Source of the DNA: Blastocladiella emersonii ATCC 22665
Lineage: Eukaryota; Blastocladiomycota; Blastocladiomycetes; Blastocladiales; Blastocladiaceae
DNA: 64,000 bases
NCBI GenBank assembly: GCA_025594325.1
Contig: JANHCV010000001.1
Span: 930,001-994,000 of the forward strand
Direction: 5' to 3'
Shown here: positions 43,801 through 55,167 of the stretch, one piece after another
Numbering within the stretch: position 1 is the stretch's first letter
Layout of the letters: each line of letters starts with the position of its first letter
Translations under genes and position numbers: made by a program
Notes under the pieces: generated by a model
What the model saw: only the letters and a program-made list of their open reading frames with translations
Databases searched by the model: none
What the model was told of the DNA's origin: nothing

Positions 43801-44826
43801 GAGGACGAGCGCGCGGCGAACAAGAAGGGGTCGGGTAGCCCGAGCAAGAAGCCCGTCGGCAACGGCCAGGTGGTCAAGAAGGCGGCGAACGGCAACGACG
43901 ACAAGGACAAGGCCAAGGCGCTGGAGCGCGCGCACTCCAAGATCCAGAAGGACGTGGACCGCATGTCCGAGAAGCTGCTGAGCATGACCGAGGGCATGGA
44001 CGACGAGGCGCCGACGCTCAAGTTCGGCGACGCGAGTGTCGCCGCGCCGTTCACGTCCAAGATCGGCACGCTCGTGTCCATCACCAACGTGATCAAGCAG
44101 GGCCGGTGCACGCTGGTGACGACGCTGCAGATGCACAAGATCCTGGCGCTCAACTGCCTGATCTCGGCGTACGCCATGTCGGTGCTGTTCCTGGACGGCA
44201 TGAAGTGGGGCGACTGGCAGATGACGATCCAGGGCCTGCTGATGGCTGCGTGCTTCTTCTTCATCTCGCGCGGCGAGCCCGTCAACCGGCTCGCGCAGGC
44301 CCGCCCGCTCTCGTCCTTCTTCAACGCGTACGCGCTGCTGTCGGTGGTACTGCAGTTTGCGATCCACGCCGCCGCGCTCTTCTACGTGACGGCCGAGGCC
44401 AAGGCCGCCATGCACGCGGGCGACGACGTGCTCGAGGTCGACTTCGAGGGCAAGAAGGAGTTCAAGCCCAACCTGCTCAACTCGGGCGTGTACCTGCTCA
44501 ACACGTCGATGCAGGTCTCGACCTTTGCCATCAACTACATTGGCCGCCCGTTCCGCGAGTCGATCCGCGAGAACACGGCGCTGTTCCGCGGCTTGCTCGT
44601 CGTCGGCAGCGTCTCGTTCCTCGCCGCCATGGAGGTGTCGGACGGGCTCAACGACTGGCTCCAGCTCGTCCCGTTCCCCGCCGGGTTCGCCGACACGCTG
44701 ACCGCCGTCATGGCCGCCGATTTCCTGGGTGCCTTCGCCGTCGAGAAGGTGCTCCACTGGGCCCTCGCCAAGTCGGCGCCACGCAAGGAGCTCCGCATCA
44801 CCTTCTCCGCGCCCGAGAGCTTGTAG
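40875..44826 (+). CDS. SPF1: P5A-type ATPase, ER transmembrane-helix dislocase (SPF1/ATP13A1)
   Basis: Exons 40875-40933 and 40998-44826 give 1295 residues. The 64-nt intron splits an Arg codon; the second exon begins LVDSPLVATASLHAKR. Hallmarks are the actuator loop LSGESTPLHKE (near 333), the P5A-specific membrane motif PPELPMELS (near 496), the phosphorylation site FDKTGTIT (Asp near 538), KGAPETIQGML, and the hinge GDGTNDVGALKQAHVGVALL (near 887). About a dozen hydrophobic spans and a lysine-rich loop near 930-1000 are present. The family extracts misinserted mitochondrial tail-anchored and signal-anchor helices from the ER. The very short first exon carries only a flexible N-terminus. 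The gene lies 286 nt after FAM161. Confidence 0.96.
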
Positions 44827-45079
44827 CCTGCTCTCTCCGCGCCCTCTTTTGTTGTTCTTGTTGTTGCACGGTATACTACACTCTTTAATCTCGCTCAACT
44901 TGCTCGTGGGCGTCGGTGGTTGTCGCTCGGTGTGGCGGTGGGCGGACGCGTCGGTCAAGTCGCCAACGTGGCGCTCCCTTCGCCCTCGCTCTCCCCTCAA
45001 CGACGCCCATTCATGCGCCGCTAACGAATCAAGCACCACCGACACACGACCTACTGCAACGCAATACCTCGCCCCGCCC

Positions 45080-46547
45080 ATGGACCTGACCCGCGACTTC
45101 TGGCTGTGCGCGTCCGCCGCCGCCGCGCCGTCGATCCCGGTCCCGCCCATCCCCTCCCCCGATGGTTCCTCTGCATCCACGGCGACCCCCGCGACCCCCG
45201 CGGGCCTGCGTCGCCGCGGCAGCGTGGCCGTCGACGCAGCCCACGTCATCCCGACGGTGACGCGGCGCCACTCGCGCGCCGGGCCCGCGATGATGCTCGG
45301 GCGCCGGTCGTCGACAGCGTCGTCGCTCGGCGCCGCGACGGGGCCGGTCGCCGCGGCGGTCGCGGCGTCGCGCGCCAAGCAGGCGCCCAGGGACCCGTTT
45401 CTCGCGGAGGCTGAGGCGATCGTGCGTATCGCGGCGCTCCTCCCCTCGTCTTCCTCACCGGGAGCTCACCGTGAGAGTGGATCGTAGATGACCGATATCT
45501 GCGCGCTGGCGTCGTTCCTGCACGCGTCGCGGCGCGCGTACCTCGGCATTGTCTCCTCCTCCACCCCCGCTACCGCCGCAACCGCCACCGCGATCCCGCG
45601 CAGCGTGAGCGTCATGGGCTTCACGCTCGACGTGTCGTCCGTCCCACTCACCGTCGCGGAGCGCGAGCAGTTCGACCAGCAAATGGCGCTGCTGCTGGGC
45701 CAGGCGCGGAAGCGGGTGCGCGCGCTCGAGGCGACGGTCGAGCGCGAGCGGGCGCTGGTGCAGCGCGATGCGAGCGGTGGCAAGGAGGGTGGGCTGTTTG
45801 CGCGGTTCCTGCCAGCGTCGTCCGAGGCGGCGGTCAACGAGGCGCAGGCGGCGCGCGCGGCGCACGCGCAGGCGATGCTCACGCACTACGCGTCGGTCGC
45901 GTGGATCCTCAACCAGCACCTCCTGCGCGTGTCGTCGGAGCAGCGCCGGATCCAGGAGAAGCGCATGGGGCTGGATCTCGACCGGTTGACCATGTACGTT
46001 TCGGGGTGCGCGATGTGCAAGAGGACGCGGACTGACCCCGGGAACATGTAGCGATACGCCGGTCGTCACCAAGCCCGCGGCCCCGCGCGGCGGCGTGCCC
46101 GGCGGGTTCGACGCCATGGCGACGCTGCTCAACACGCTCAACGGGACCGAGACCGCGTCGACCACCACCGCCGCCTCAGCAGCAGCGCCCGACCCGTCGC
46201 CCGACGCGTCGTCCAACCTGCCGGCGGGCCTGCTGCAGGAGCTCGAGGCCGAGAACCAGTCGCTGCTGGCGCAGTTCGAGTCGAAGCTGGACGAGGTGCG
46301 CGCGGCCGAGACGTCGCTGCTGGCGGTGGCGCAGCTGCAGACGGAGCTCGCGCAGCAGATGGCGGTGCAGGCGTCGCAGATCGAGGCGCTGGCCGACGAC
46401 GCCGTGGTGCACACGGACAATGTGCGCGCGGGCAACGTGCAGCTCGCGGCGGCGCGCGAGCTTGGTAAAGGGTCGCGGTTCTGGTTCCTGTTCATGATGC
46501 TCGTCCTGAGCGCGAGTCTCCTGTTCCTCGACTGGTACGCTGGCTAA
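45080..46547 (+). CDS. STX18: Syntaxin-18 / Ufe1 ER t-SNARE
   Basis: Exons 45080-45421, 45488-45993 and 46052-46547 give 447 residues. Introns are 66 and 58 nt; the first donor is GTGCGT. MDLTRDFWLCASA at the N-terminus is followed by a Ser/Ala/Arg-rich insertion. The syntaxin-18 helical domain comes next: DPFLAEAEAI joined to MTDICALASFLHASRRAYL, then LTVAEREQFDQQMALLLGQARKRVRALE and HYASVAWILNQHLLRVSSEQRRIQEKRM. The SNARE helix is near residues 335-410 (LLQELEAENQSLLAQFESKL to QIEALADDAVVHTDNV). A tail anchor ends LLFLDWYAG, matching the conserved LDWY end of syntaxin-18. It receives COPI vesicles returning from the Golgi to the ER with the Dsl1/NRZ tether. Confidence 0.9.
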
Positions 46548-47298
46548 GGCGCTGGAGCGCAATACACACACGGCCGCATGGCCACGTTAGATTCCCTCAC
46601 TGCACTTGCAACGCGACGCGCGACGACGACGACGGCGGCCGCGATGACGATGGCCACCGACCCACGTCGCCGGCGCCCGAGGACACACACAGGACTTGGT
46701 CCCGACCACGAGCGTCATCGGCGTTTATTGCGCTTGGGGCGCAGCGCGAGTGGCCACAGCCATCATTCGCGAAATGTTTTGCAATCAGTGCCGCGCCATG
46801 ACATTGCGCGTGGCGCCACGAGCCGCAGCCGCGCGCTTGTTCGGGGCAGGGCCGGCGAGGGGACTCAGCCACGGCGCAGCACCACGGACCCGCCGCCGCA
46901 TTCAAAAGGCCCTGGCTCCCCCCGCCGTCCGCTTCCTTGCTTCCAGACCCAACCGTCGTCGTACTCTGCAGCTGGCTCTGCATCCCTCTCCATCTTCCAA
47001 CCTCCACTTTCGTGTTCCCACCCGAGCCGCCCCGGTTGCCCGATTCGTCGCGACACCCGAGCTTTCTTGTTACCTCCCTCCCCTCATCCCCGCGCAGCTT
47101 TTCATTCATCACCGCTGCCCCGCTCCCTTCCCTCACGTTCGCGCCGGCCGCAACGCACTACATAAACCCTGCCTCTCCCCCCGCACCGCCTCTCGCGCTG
47201 CCCCCACCACCACTACCACCACACGCTGCGACGTAAACCCATCCATCGTGCCCGAGACGCGCGCCAAGACCGACCACCCGCAACTACTACCCGACAAG
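46548..47298. promoter_or_regulatory. BTG gene upstream region, long pyrimidine-rich leader
   Basis: This 751-nt interval has CATTCAAAAGG at 46899-46909 (shared with the nucleotidase promoter). C/T-rich sequence follows from about 46910 to 47220 with CACTACATAAACCC near 47155 and a CCACCACCACT-type leader near 47205. It has the composition of a promoter and 5' UTR. An in-frame upstream extension of the BTG ORF is open here but not protein-like. Confidence 0.45.
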
Positions 47299-48081
47299 AT
47301 GATGTCCACGACCCCCTCGTCCTCGTTCGACTCGACGCCGTCGTCGCCCGACCGCTACGCCAAGGTGCCGCAGCGGCGCCGCTCGTCGGCGTCGTCGACG
47401 GCGTCGCTCACGGCGCTGGCGTCGGCGGCGACGTACTCGCAGCAGGAGATCTACTCGTTCCTGCTCGTGTCCAAGGAGCTGGCGGCGGCGGCCGACTTCA
47501 TCTGCCAGCTGCTGGAGCTGGGCGGGCTCAACGACGACATTCTGCTGTCCGAGTTCAAGACGATCCTGGTCGACCTCATGTCGGAGCGTTTCTCGGAGAT
47601 CTGGGACATCCGCGCGCCCAAGAAGGGCGCCGGGTTCCGCACCATCTCGCACGCGCCCAACCTGCCCAACCAGCACGTCGACCCGATCCTGCACCAGGCG
47701 TTTGTCGCGTGCAACATCCACCCGAAGCACCTCGCCACGCTGCTGCCCGTGTCCTTCTCGCTGACCATCAACCCGGGGCTCGTCGCCTACACGACGAGTG
47801 ACGTCGAGGGGTTCCAGCCCGTGCACCTGTTCGAGGCCCGCCCGTACCTGCCGCCCAAGCACCAGGAGCCCGTCGACCACGGCGCCGAGATCCGCCTGCG
47901 CGCCCTGCGGTCCGTCGAGCTCGGCCACGCCAAGCTCGACGACTTTGACGTCGACTCGTACTTTGGCGGCCGCTCGGGCGTCCCCGCGCGTCGGCCCTCG
48001 CTGCCGCCGTCGCCCGCCACCTCGCTGCTGTCCGGCGGCGCTGGCGCCACGGTGTCGTCGCAGACGGGCCGCCTTCACTAG
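47299..48081 (+). CDS. BTG/Tob anti-proliferative domain protein
   Basis: This intronless gene gives 260 residues from MMSTTPSSS. A Ser-rich N-terminus precedes the BTG/Tob fold at about residues 50-170: KELAAAADFICQLLELGGL, EFKTILVDLMSERFSEIWDI, PKKGAGFRTIS (animal members have KGSGFRCI), VDPILHQAFVACNIHPKHLATLLP, and FSLTINPGLVAYTTSD (the WVDPFEVSYRIGE position). The C-terminus is Ser/Pro-rich. In animals BTG/Tob links PABP to the CAF1 deadenylase and promotes mRNA decay and quiescence. The start is the first of two adjacent ATGs; the frame is open further upstream but has UTR-like composition. Confidence 0.85.
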   Translation: MMSTTPSSSFDSTPSSPDRYAKVPQRRRSSASSTASLTALASAATYSQQEIYSFLLVSKELAAAADFICQLLELGGLNDDILLSEFKTILVDLMSERFSEIWDIRAPKKGAGFRTISHAPNLPNQHVDPILHQAFVACNIHPKHLATLLPVSFSLTINPGLVAYTTSDVEGFQPVHLFEARPYLPPKHQEPVDHGAEIRLRALRSVELGHAKLDDFDVDSYFGGRSGVPARRPSLPPSPATSLLSGGAGATVSSQTGRLH

Positions 48082-48498
48082 ACGCTGCCGTGTCGTGTCG
48101 TCCCAACCCATCCCTTAGCTGCATCCTCATCATCATCCTCATCACGCTGTACATACGCCGCCGCCGTCGACTGGGTCGCGCGCGCCGCCATCCTCACTCC
48201 TCACTCTCCTCTCTGATTGATCTTCTCTCTCCCCCTCTCCCGTCCTACACACTACCAACAATAAGATGTTCTTGGCCCTTCCACCCCGCACCCGTTCCCA
48301 CGCTTGAGGTGGGAGGCGCAGCACGCGCGTGTCCGCGACCACGCGGTGCGAGACGCGTTGGCGCGAACCCGAAACGCGTGAGACGCGTCGCCACGTGTGC
48401 GCCGCGAGCGATCCTGCCCGCCGGTTTTAGGGTTTTCGCTACTCGGCTTCGCCACCCTCGCTCTCTCTCCCCACGAATGAATCCCTTATGAAGCTACC
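48082..48498. promoter_or_regulatory. AKTIP promoter region
   Basis: This 417-nt interval between BTG and AKTIP has a near-copy GAGACGCGTTGG at 48350-48361, an AAACGCGTGAG block, the exact GAGACGCGTCGC at 48380-48391 and an abutting CACGTG at 48392-48397. Confidence 0.5.
48380..48397 (+). promoter_or_regulatory. GAGACGCGTCGC element (copy 4) directly joined to a CACGTG E-box
   Basis: The 12-mer and the E-box are contiguous, 102-119 nt upstream of the AKTIP start codon. A variant copy lies 30 nt further upstream. Confidence 0.5.
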
Positions 48499-49587
48499 AT
48501 GAACGCAACTCCCCGCAACGCCTCGGGGCTCAACAGCTACTTCCGCCAGTACGGCCTGATGGTCGAGTTGTACGTCCACGCCACCAACACCCCGCGCCAC
48601 CCTTGGTCCCTGACCTCCCCCTCAACAGCAAAACGCTGCGCAACCCGAACCAGTGTCCGCGCGGCATGTACCTGCACCCGGCGACCGACAACGTGGCGCA
48701 GTGGCACGGCGTGTACTTTCCGACGTCCGGCCCGTACTTCAAGGGCGTGTTCCGGTTCGTCGTCGACTTTCCGCCAGAGTACCCCAAGGTCCCGCCGCGC
48801 GTCGTGTTCACGTCCGACATGTATCACCCGCTCGTCTACCCGCCGTCGACGGGGTCGAGCACGGCCGCGGCGGCCGCGGCGGATTTTATGAGCTCGTTCC
48901 TGCCCTTTTCCTCTTCCCCCGAAGCGGGCGTGCACCGGCCCGTGCCCGGCGAACTCGTCCTGCTGCACCCGTGGGACCCGACGGCGCACCGCGCGCTGCA
49001 CGTGCTGTGGTTCCTCAAGTGGGCGTTCTCGAGCAAGTTCTTTACCGCGCTGGCGCAGCCGCTCGGGGACGAGGTCGGGGCCGCAGACCCCACCAACGGC
49101 AACGCCGCGCCACCGCCGCCGCCCGTGATCCCGCGCGCGCTGTCGGCCAACGCCGAGGCGTGGGACATGTACCGCGCGAACCGCGCCGCGTACCTGCAGA
49201 TCGTCGACCGCGTCGTGCTCGCGAGTCTCGGCGAGGACGTGCTGTACGCGCGGCCCGGGCAGGGGAACCCGATTGCGTTTGCGCCGCTGACCGAGGCGCG
49301 GTTTGGTGCGTCTTGTTGGTGGGACTGTGCGAGGCGGGACTGACGCTCGATCGGCGCGTGTAGATGATATCAAGCAACGCATGCTCTCTCGGGTACGTCT
49401 CCTTCCCTCCATCACGCGTCGCCACGACCCGCGCGCTGACCCGTTGCCCGCGTGTGCGTAGCCCTCGGCCCCGCCAACCGCGGCCACCGCCGCCGCGACG
49501 CTGCGCAAGGTCGCGAGCCAGTACGACGTGCCGCTTCTGCCGACCAACCCGCGCGCGCCCGTCCCCTCAGGGCCCCTGTTCCCTTGA
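48499..49587 (+). CDS. AKTIP: AKTIP/FTS (fused toes) UEV-like protein
   Basis: Exons 48499-48569, 48629-49305, 49364-49392 (29 nt) and 49462-49587 give 300 residues. Introns are 59, 58 and 69 nt. The E2-like fold is visible: NSYFRQYGLMVEF, CPRGMYLHPATDN, WHGVYFPTSGPYFKGVFRF, PPEYPKVPPRVVFTSDMYHPLVYP. The catalytic cysteine expected after the HP motif of active E2s is absent. Next come LHVLWFLKWAFSSKF, AEAWDMYRANRAAYLQIVDRV, NPIAFAPLTEARFDDIKQRML and a proline-rich tail, matching AKTIP order and length (292 in human). AKTIP joins Hook and FHIP proteins in the FHF complex, which links endosomes and other cargo to dynein. An Ala-rich insertion (TAAAAAADFMSS) follows the HPLV motif. Confidence 0.88.
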
Positions 49588-49772
49588 CCTCCTCCCTAAT
49601 GTACCAATACCTGATCAATCAGTCTGCGAGAGCGTGTATAATACTAGGATAGGGCTAGGGGGCGCTATGGGACCGCAGCACAGCGGTCATCGGACGAGAA
49701 CAACAATGGAGGGAATACTGCAAACAAAAACGGTTGAAGAGCACAAAAAAAGACGACGGTCACCACCAAACC

Positions 49773-52700
49773 TTAGTGGTGGTGCATCATCATCGGCAGC
49801 GGCTGCACCGTCGGGAAGTTGACGCCCCAGCACACGTCGTCGAGGTTGAAGTCGGCCGCCGCGCCCGCGGGGCCCTCGTCCGACAGGCTGCGCAGGACGC
49901 ACCCGCCCGACTGGCACGTCGAGGCCGTCGTTGCCGAGGTCGCGGCCGCGGACGCCGCCGCCGCAGCGGAGGACGGGAAAACGACGGGCGCCGCGGCCAT
50001 CGCGGCCGCCATCGCCGAGACACTCGCCGAGATCCCACCCGCGGCGGTGCGGGCCCCGTTGAGCGACAGCGGCTTGATCATGGACGGCGCGAACTGGACC
50101 CCGCCCGCCCCCGCCGCGGGGACCGCAAGCGACGCGGCCGTGTACCCGGACGCGAGACTGGCCATGGCGGACGCAGACGCGGCCGACTCGAAGAACCCGC
50201 CGCCGCCCTGGACGTACGGGGGCGCGAGGAACCCGGACGTGGGCGTGTCGGGGACGCCCGTGGCGAACTTGGCTGCGGCCGAGGCCGCGAGGACGGACTC
50301 GGCGGCCGCGAGGTGCAGCGACGCAACGCGCGGGCGCGCGCGGCGTTTCGGGCGCGCCGCGACCGAGGCCACGGTGCGCAGGGACTGCGCCGCGGAGACG
50401 GCGGTCGAGGTCGGCGCGGGACCCGCCATGATGGCGTCGGCGGTCAGGAACACGGACGCGAGCAGGTCGTCGGTGTCGTTGTCGTCGCCGTAGTAGTCCT
50501 CGTCCATGTCCGAGTCGTCGGCCCACGCCGTCGTCAGCCACATGTCGAGCATGTCGCACGCGGCCGTCGAGGTGGACGGGACGGTATCCTCGTCCATGTC
50601 CGAGATGGCGGGCGACGACGGGATCGACGGCGATGCCGCGACCGAGTGCACGTAGTGCGGCGGCATCACTGCAGCCGCCGGTTGACGCGGCACCACCCCA
50701 AGTCCGAGCGCGGGCGACGGGAGCGCGGCCGCGACCGGCACCGAGGCGCGCGACGACGAGGACACGACGTCGATCATGAGGTCCTCGACATCGGCCCCGT
50801 GCGCGCCGAAATCGGACCCGACATCGTCGTCGTCGAGCGAGCGCATGCACAGCTCCGAAAGCGTCGGGTCCGGGTCCGCCGCGGACGCCGCCGCTGCGGA
50901 AGCGTGCGCGTGGCCGAGGGCGTGGAGCGCGGGCGACGAGACGGGCGACGACGCGAGGAGCGATTTGGGCGAGGTGGCGATGATGGGCGCGTCAAACGCC
51001 GCGGCGAACGTGATGGCGGGCGACTCGGGCGCGATCGGCGAGGCGAGGTTGCTCGTGAGCCGCTGCCGCTTGCGCTTGGGCTGCTCGGACTCGCCGGCGG
51101 CGGCCGCGGAGGGCGCAGGGCGGTCGACGTCCATGGCGGACGGCGACGCGGCGCGGGCCGCCGACCGCGCGGTCGGGACGGGCGACGAGGCCGGGGTGGT
51201 CGGGAGCGCGACCGCGGTGCGGGCCTTGGCGGCGGCGGGCGACGAGGCGGCGACGACGACGTGGGCCGCCGACATGGGCGGCGAGGGGCCAACGATGGCG
51301 GGCAGGATGGCGGCGGACACGGGGACGGCCGCGTCCATGGCCGAGGCGGCGCGCTTGGACGCCTTGGCCGTGGCCGTGTCGGCCTTGGTTCTTGGCTTGG
51401 CCTTGGGCTTCGCGGCAGCGCCGGACGCGGCCTTGGTGGCCTTGGCGGGCGCCGGGGCCGCTGGTGTTGGCGCAGCGGCGACGGGCGCAGCGGGCGCTTG
51501 TGGCGCGAACGTGAGCGCGGGCGCGGCGCCGGTCTTAGGGACCGCAACCGTCGCCGTGGCAGCGGCAGCGGCAGCAGCGGCCTTGGCGGCAGCCTCGGCC
51601 TCGGCGGCTTCCGCGGCGGCGCGCGAGCGCTTGAGGCTGGCGGCGGTCACGCCGCACCCGGCCGAGGCGAAGCCGGAGGGCCGCGTGCGCTTGGCGTCGG
51701 GGCCGAGCAGGGCCTCGAGGTACGCGGCATCGACGGTCCAGAAGCTGCGATTTCATACAGAGAGGGGGATCGGGGGCGGGCGGGAGTGAGCAACGGGTGG
51801 TCGGCGACAGAGACGGATCGCCTTATAGTCCCAGTACGTTTCGAGTCGAGGTGAGGGTGCCCTCGCGCCACCGGGTTATCACAAAGTGTTGTCGGTCGCC
51901 GTCGTCGAGCGCGAGCGTGTGCAGGGGGTCGGGTGCCAGGTCGTCGGTGGTCGGTCGTCATCAGCAAGGTGTGGTGGCGAGAGATCAGATTCGGAGCGGC
52001 ACCCAGGCACAGCGCACACGCAAGCGGGCAGGCGGCGGCGAGCATTGAGGAAAGGAGCGCGAGAGCACGAACACACGGACACGCAAGGGAGAGAAGAGAG
52101 GGTCCTCAGGAGGGGGCCAGCGAGAGTGCGCACCTTCCCTTGCCTTCGACCTCCTTGGGCCGCGGCTCCTTGATGAAGCACTTGTTGGTGGAGAGGTTGT
52201 GGCGGACCGAGTTCTGTTGAGGTGCGGAGCGTGGTGGTTAGAATTCGTGACACGAGGGACGGGCGGTGACGTCAGACGGGCGCCTGCGCCACCCAGCGGC
52301 GAAGGCGGGAAAGCGGCGCGGCGATCGGAGCATTTCCGCCCGAGTCACAGGACCCGTTGCGGTGCGGGGCCGATCGCCCCGCCTGCTTCGCCACCATCCC
52401 CGCCGCCAGTCAGCGTGGCGTAGCGTGGCGAGGACGAGGGAGGGGGCCGATCGCGCGCGAGCACGCCCACGCCGCCCACGGATCGGGCCGTGAGAAGCGC
52501 GAACGCGAGGCAAGCGCGGGAACGTTGGGGGAGAGAGGTGGGCCCACATGCGCCGCCGCGGCCGCGAGCGATCCCACCCATGACCGGCTGGCGCGAGCGC
52601 GAGCGCGATCAATCACGGCGTGGGAGTCGCGAGGGAGGGAATGTGGCCGCGGACGCCGTGGGGACGCAGGGTGCGGGTGGACCCGGAACAGCGAGCGAAG

Positions 52701-53821
52701 CGACGGCGACGACGTACCTGCCAGCCGCTCTCGGACATGCGGAAGAAGGGGAAGTGGTCCTGGATCCACGCGTAGATGTTGGCCAGCGTCATCTTGCCGT
52801 CCTTGGCCTCGGAGATGGCGCGGCAGATGAGCTGCGCGTACGACAGCTTGGGCTTCTCGTACACGTTGCCGTCGGCCCCGACGATGGCCGTCACGGGCTC
52901 GCGCGGCCGGTCGCGCCGCGCGCCCGTGCCCGCCGTCTTCTTCTTGGCACCCGTCGTCTTGGTCGTGGCGGCCGCGGGCGTGGTGGCGGTCGTGGTGGCG
53001 GTGGTACCCGCTCTCGCCGCGGCAGAGCCAGCTGCAGCGGCGGACGAGGAGGCGGTGGTGGAGGCGGCCGAGGCGACGGCGGGCGAGCCCGATCGGGACC
53101 CGACGACGAGCGGCGATGCCGACGCACTCGAGATCGAGTCGGACGAGCGCAGCGCGTCGGCCGAGGCGGCGCTACCGAGGAGCGATCCAGCCGACGACGC
53201 CGTGCCGCTAGCGAGGCGCGACGCCGCCGCAGCCGCGAGCGAGGCCGACGAGGTGCCCGTCGCCGAAGCGACCGCCGCCGCCGCAGCAGCAGCGACGGCG
53301 GCCGATCGGGCGGCGGCGGCGTGCGCATAAACCATGCCGGGGAGGCTGACGCCCGAGAGCGCGGCGTGGTAGAGGGCGAGCGAGGACGGCGAGGGCCCCG
53401 GGCCGTACATGGACGCGGCCATGGCGGCGACCGACGGCGACACGTACGGCCCGCCGTGCGCGTGCGCCGCCGACAGCAGCGGGTACGCCAGCTGCTGCTG
53501 CGCCTGCTGCTGCAGGTGCTGCAGATGCTGCAGCTGCGCCTGGTGGTGCGGGTTCGGGATCGGCGTGAAGGCCGTATGCGGCGGCGGCGGCGGGGACGTC
53601 GACTTGGCCTTGGTGGTTGATGAGGTGGCGGGGACCGGGGTCGGCGCGAGCGTCGGCGAGACCACTTCCTGCGACGCTGCACTTGGACGAGGGCCGGTGG
53701 TCGAGGCGGCGGCGGCAGCAGCAGCCGTCTTGGGCGTCGGGACCGCGACGGCGGCAGCGGCCGAGGCACCAACGGTCATGGCGGCAACGACGATATCGGG
53801 GCGGCCGAGCACGGACGCCAT
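49773..53821 (-). CDS. Forkhead transcription factor
   Basis: Exons on the minus strand are 53821-52718, 52213-52134 and 51744-49773, giving 1051 residues. Joining restores the forkhead domain at about residues 323-405: [55 protein letters not shown] (recognition helix across intron 1), [15 protein letters not shown]. The two introns are 504 and 389 nt, several times longer than others here, and both interrupt the DNA-binding domain. The N-terminus ([13 protein letters not shown]) and the whole C-terminal half are Ala/Ser/Thr/Pro-rich with acidic patches ([15 protein letters not shown]), typical of activation regions. The start is the first Met of sustained coding; the open frame upstream is UTR-like. 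Subfamily is not assigned. Confidence 0.87.
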
Positions 53822-55167
53822 GGCGGTTCGGGGTGGTCGGTGTGGGGGTGGGGGGAACGGCTTTGTATGATGATGCGGATGCGGAGAGAAGGGAGGGGAG
53901 AGAGGACCGGTGGCGGGGCGGCGGCGGATTCGATTCACTTGTTCGGCGAAGGCTGCAGGCACAGGCACGCAGGCCGGGTGGGACGAACGAATGCACCGCG
54001 TGCAGGCGAACAACAGCGCTCTGCCGTCAGTCTCGGTTCGGACATCGCGCAAGCTCGTGTGTAGCGCACCTCGGAGCGAGAGCAGAAGCGAGAGGAGGAG
54101 GAGGAGGGGAATCGGGGGTCCGTTCGAGTCGACGGACAGCGGAGAGAGGAGTGCGAGTGTGGCAGGGTCCCGATGCAGGGACGGGAGGCAGGTAATCGAT
54201 GAGACGGGAGAGAGAGAGCGAGGGCGCAGACGGCAGGGCCGAGGAAGGGACGAGGGCGCCGCGATCGGCGAGGTCGGGGGTGAGTGACGACGACTCAACG
54301 GCGAAGGCCGGAGCTGCTGTACAAGGGACCAGCCACCGCCGCGTTCATGCCGGCCCATCCCGACCCGACTCACGCTGCGCGCTTCGCGATGTTGACGCCG
54401 CCACCTGGGGCCTCCCTCCTCGCGGGCGTGCCCGGCATGGCGCAGCGGTGCTCCTGAACGCGGCCCTGCTGTGCCACCCTGCCGCTCTCCGGCCCGCGTT
54501 CCCATGCCCGCTGCTGGTCGCTCGCTCCGGCCCTGCCCGACCCTCATGCGTCCCTGCCTCGCCCTGCAGCCGACCATGACCAACACGTTCTCCGTTTTCG
54601 TCGTCGCCACCACGACGGTCGCGCGCGCGTCCCCTCGATCGGCTGAACTTCTGTACCGCCCTGCATGAGGGGTCCGCCATCGCGCCTTGGCGCAGGGACC
54701 CCCCGGTTTGCAGGGATTCGCGCCGCGACCTGAAACGAGCTCCCTGCACGTCATCCTTGTTCATCTCGTCGGGGCCGCCCGCCGTCATGGTCGTGGCCGA
54801 ACGCGGTGGCAGTATAGCGAGACGCGTCCTCGCATGGACCGCGGCCACTGCCAGGTGAGGGTGGCCACCGCCGACGAGGCCAGGAGCGAGAAGTGCAATG
54901 TGATTGCAGCGAGTTCGACCACATTTGAGTCGGCTTCAGCTCGCTTGAGGGGTTCTTGAGGCGCGGACGCCGTATCGCGCTGTTCTTCTCGATTGAGCCA
55001 GCGATTGAGCGAGTGATGAGCGCTCGACAACGGGTCAGCCGATTCCACGTGACGTGAGGCGCAACACGACCCCGCCTCCGCCGCCCGCCACCGCGCGGCG
55101 CCCGTCGATGCCGCGCCGCCATCGCAGCGTCACCACGACGACGAGAAACCTCGACGCATTACGCAAC
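53822..55167. promoter_or_regulatory. Divergent promoter region, forkhead / EBP2
   Basis: This 1.35-kb head-to-head interval has GAGACGCGTC at 54819-54828 (first ten bases of the 12-mer). CACGTGACGTGA lies at 55045-55056, about 115 nt before the EBP2 start. No further gene is supported. Confidence 0.45.

Noticed and set aside
45422-45487. STX18 start at the ATG at 45488 instead of 45080
   Set aside because: The upstream exon supplies the conserved MDLTRDF start and the DPFLAEAEAI helix expected for syntaxin-18, with valid splice signals.
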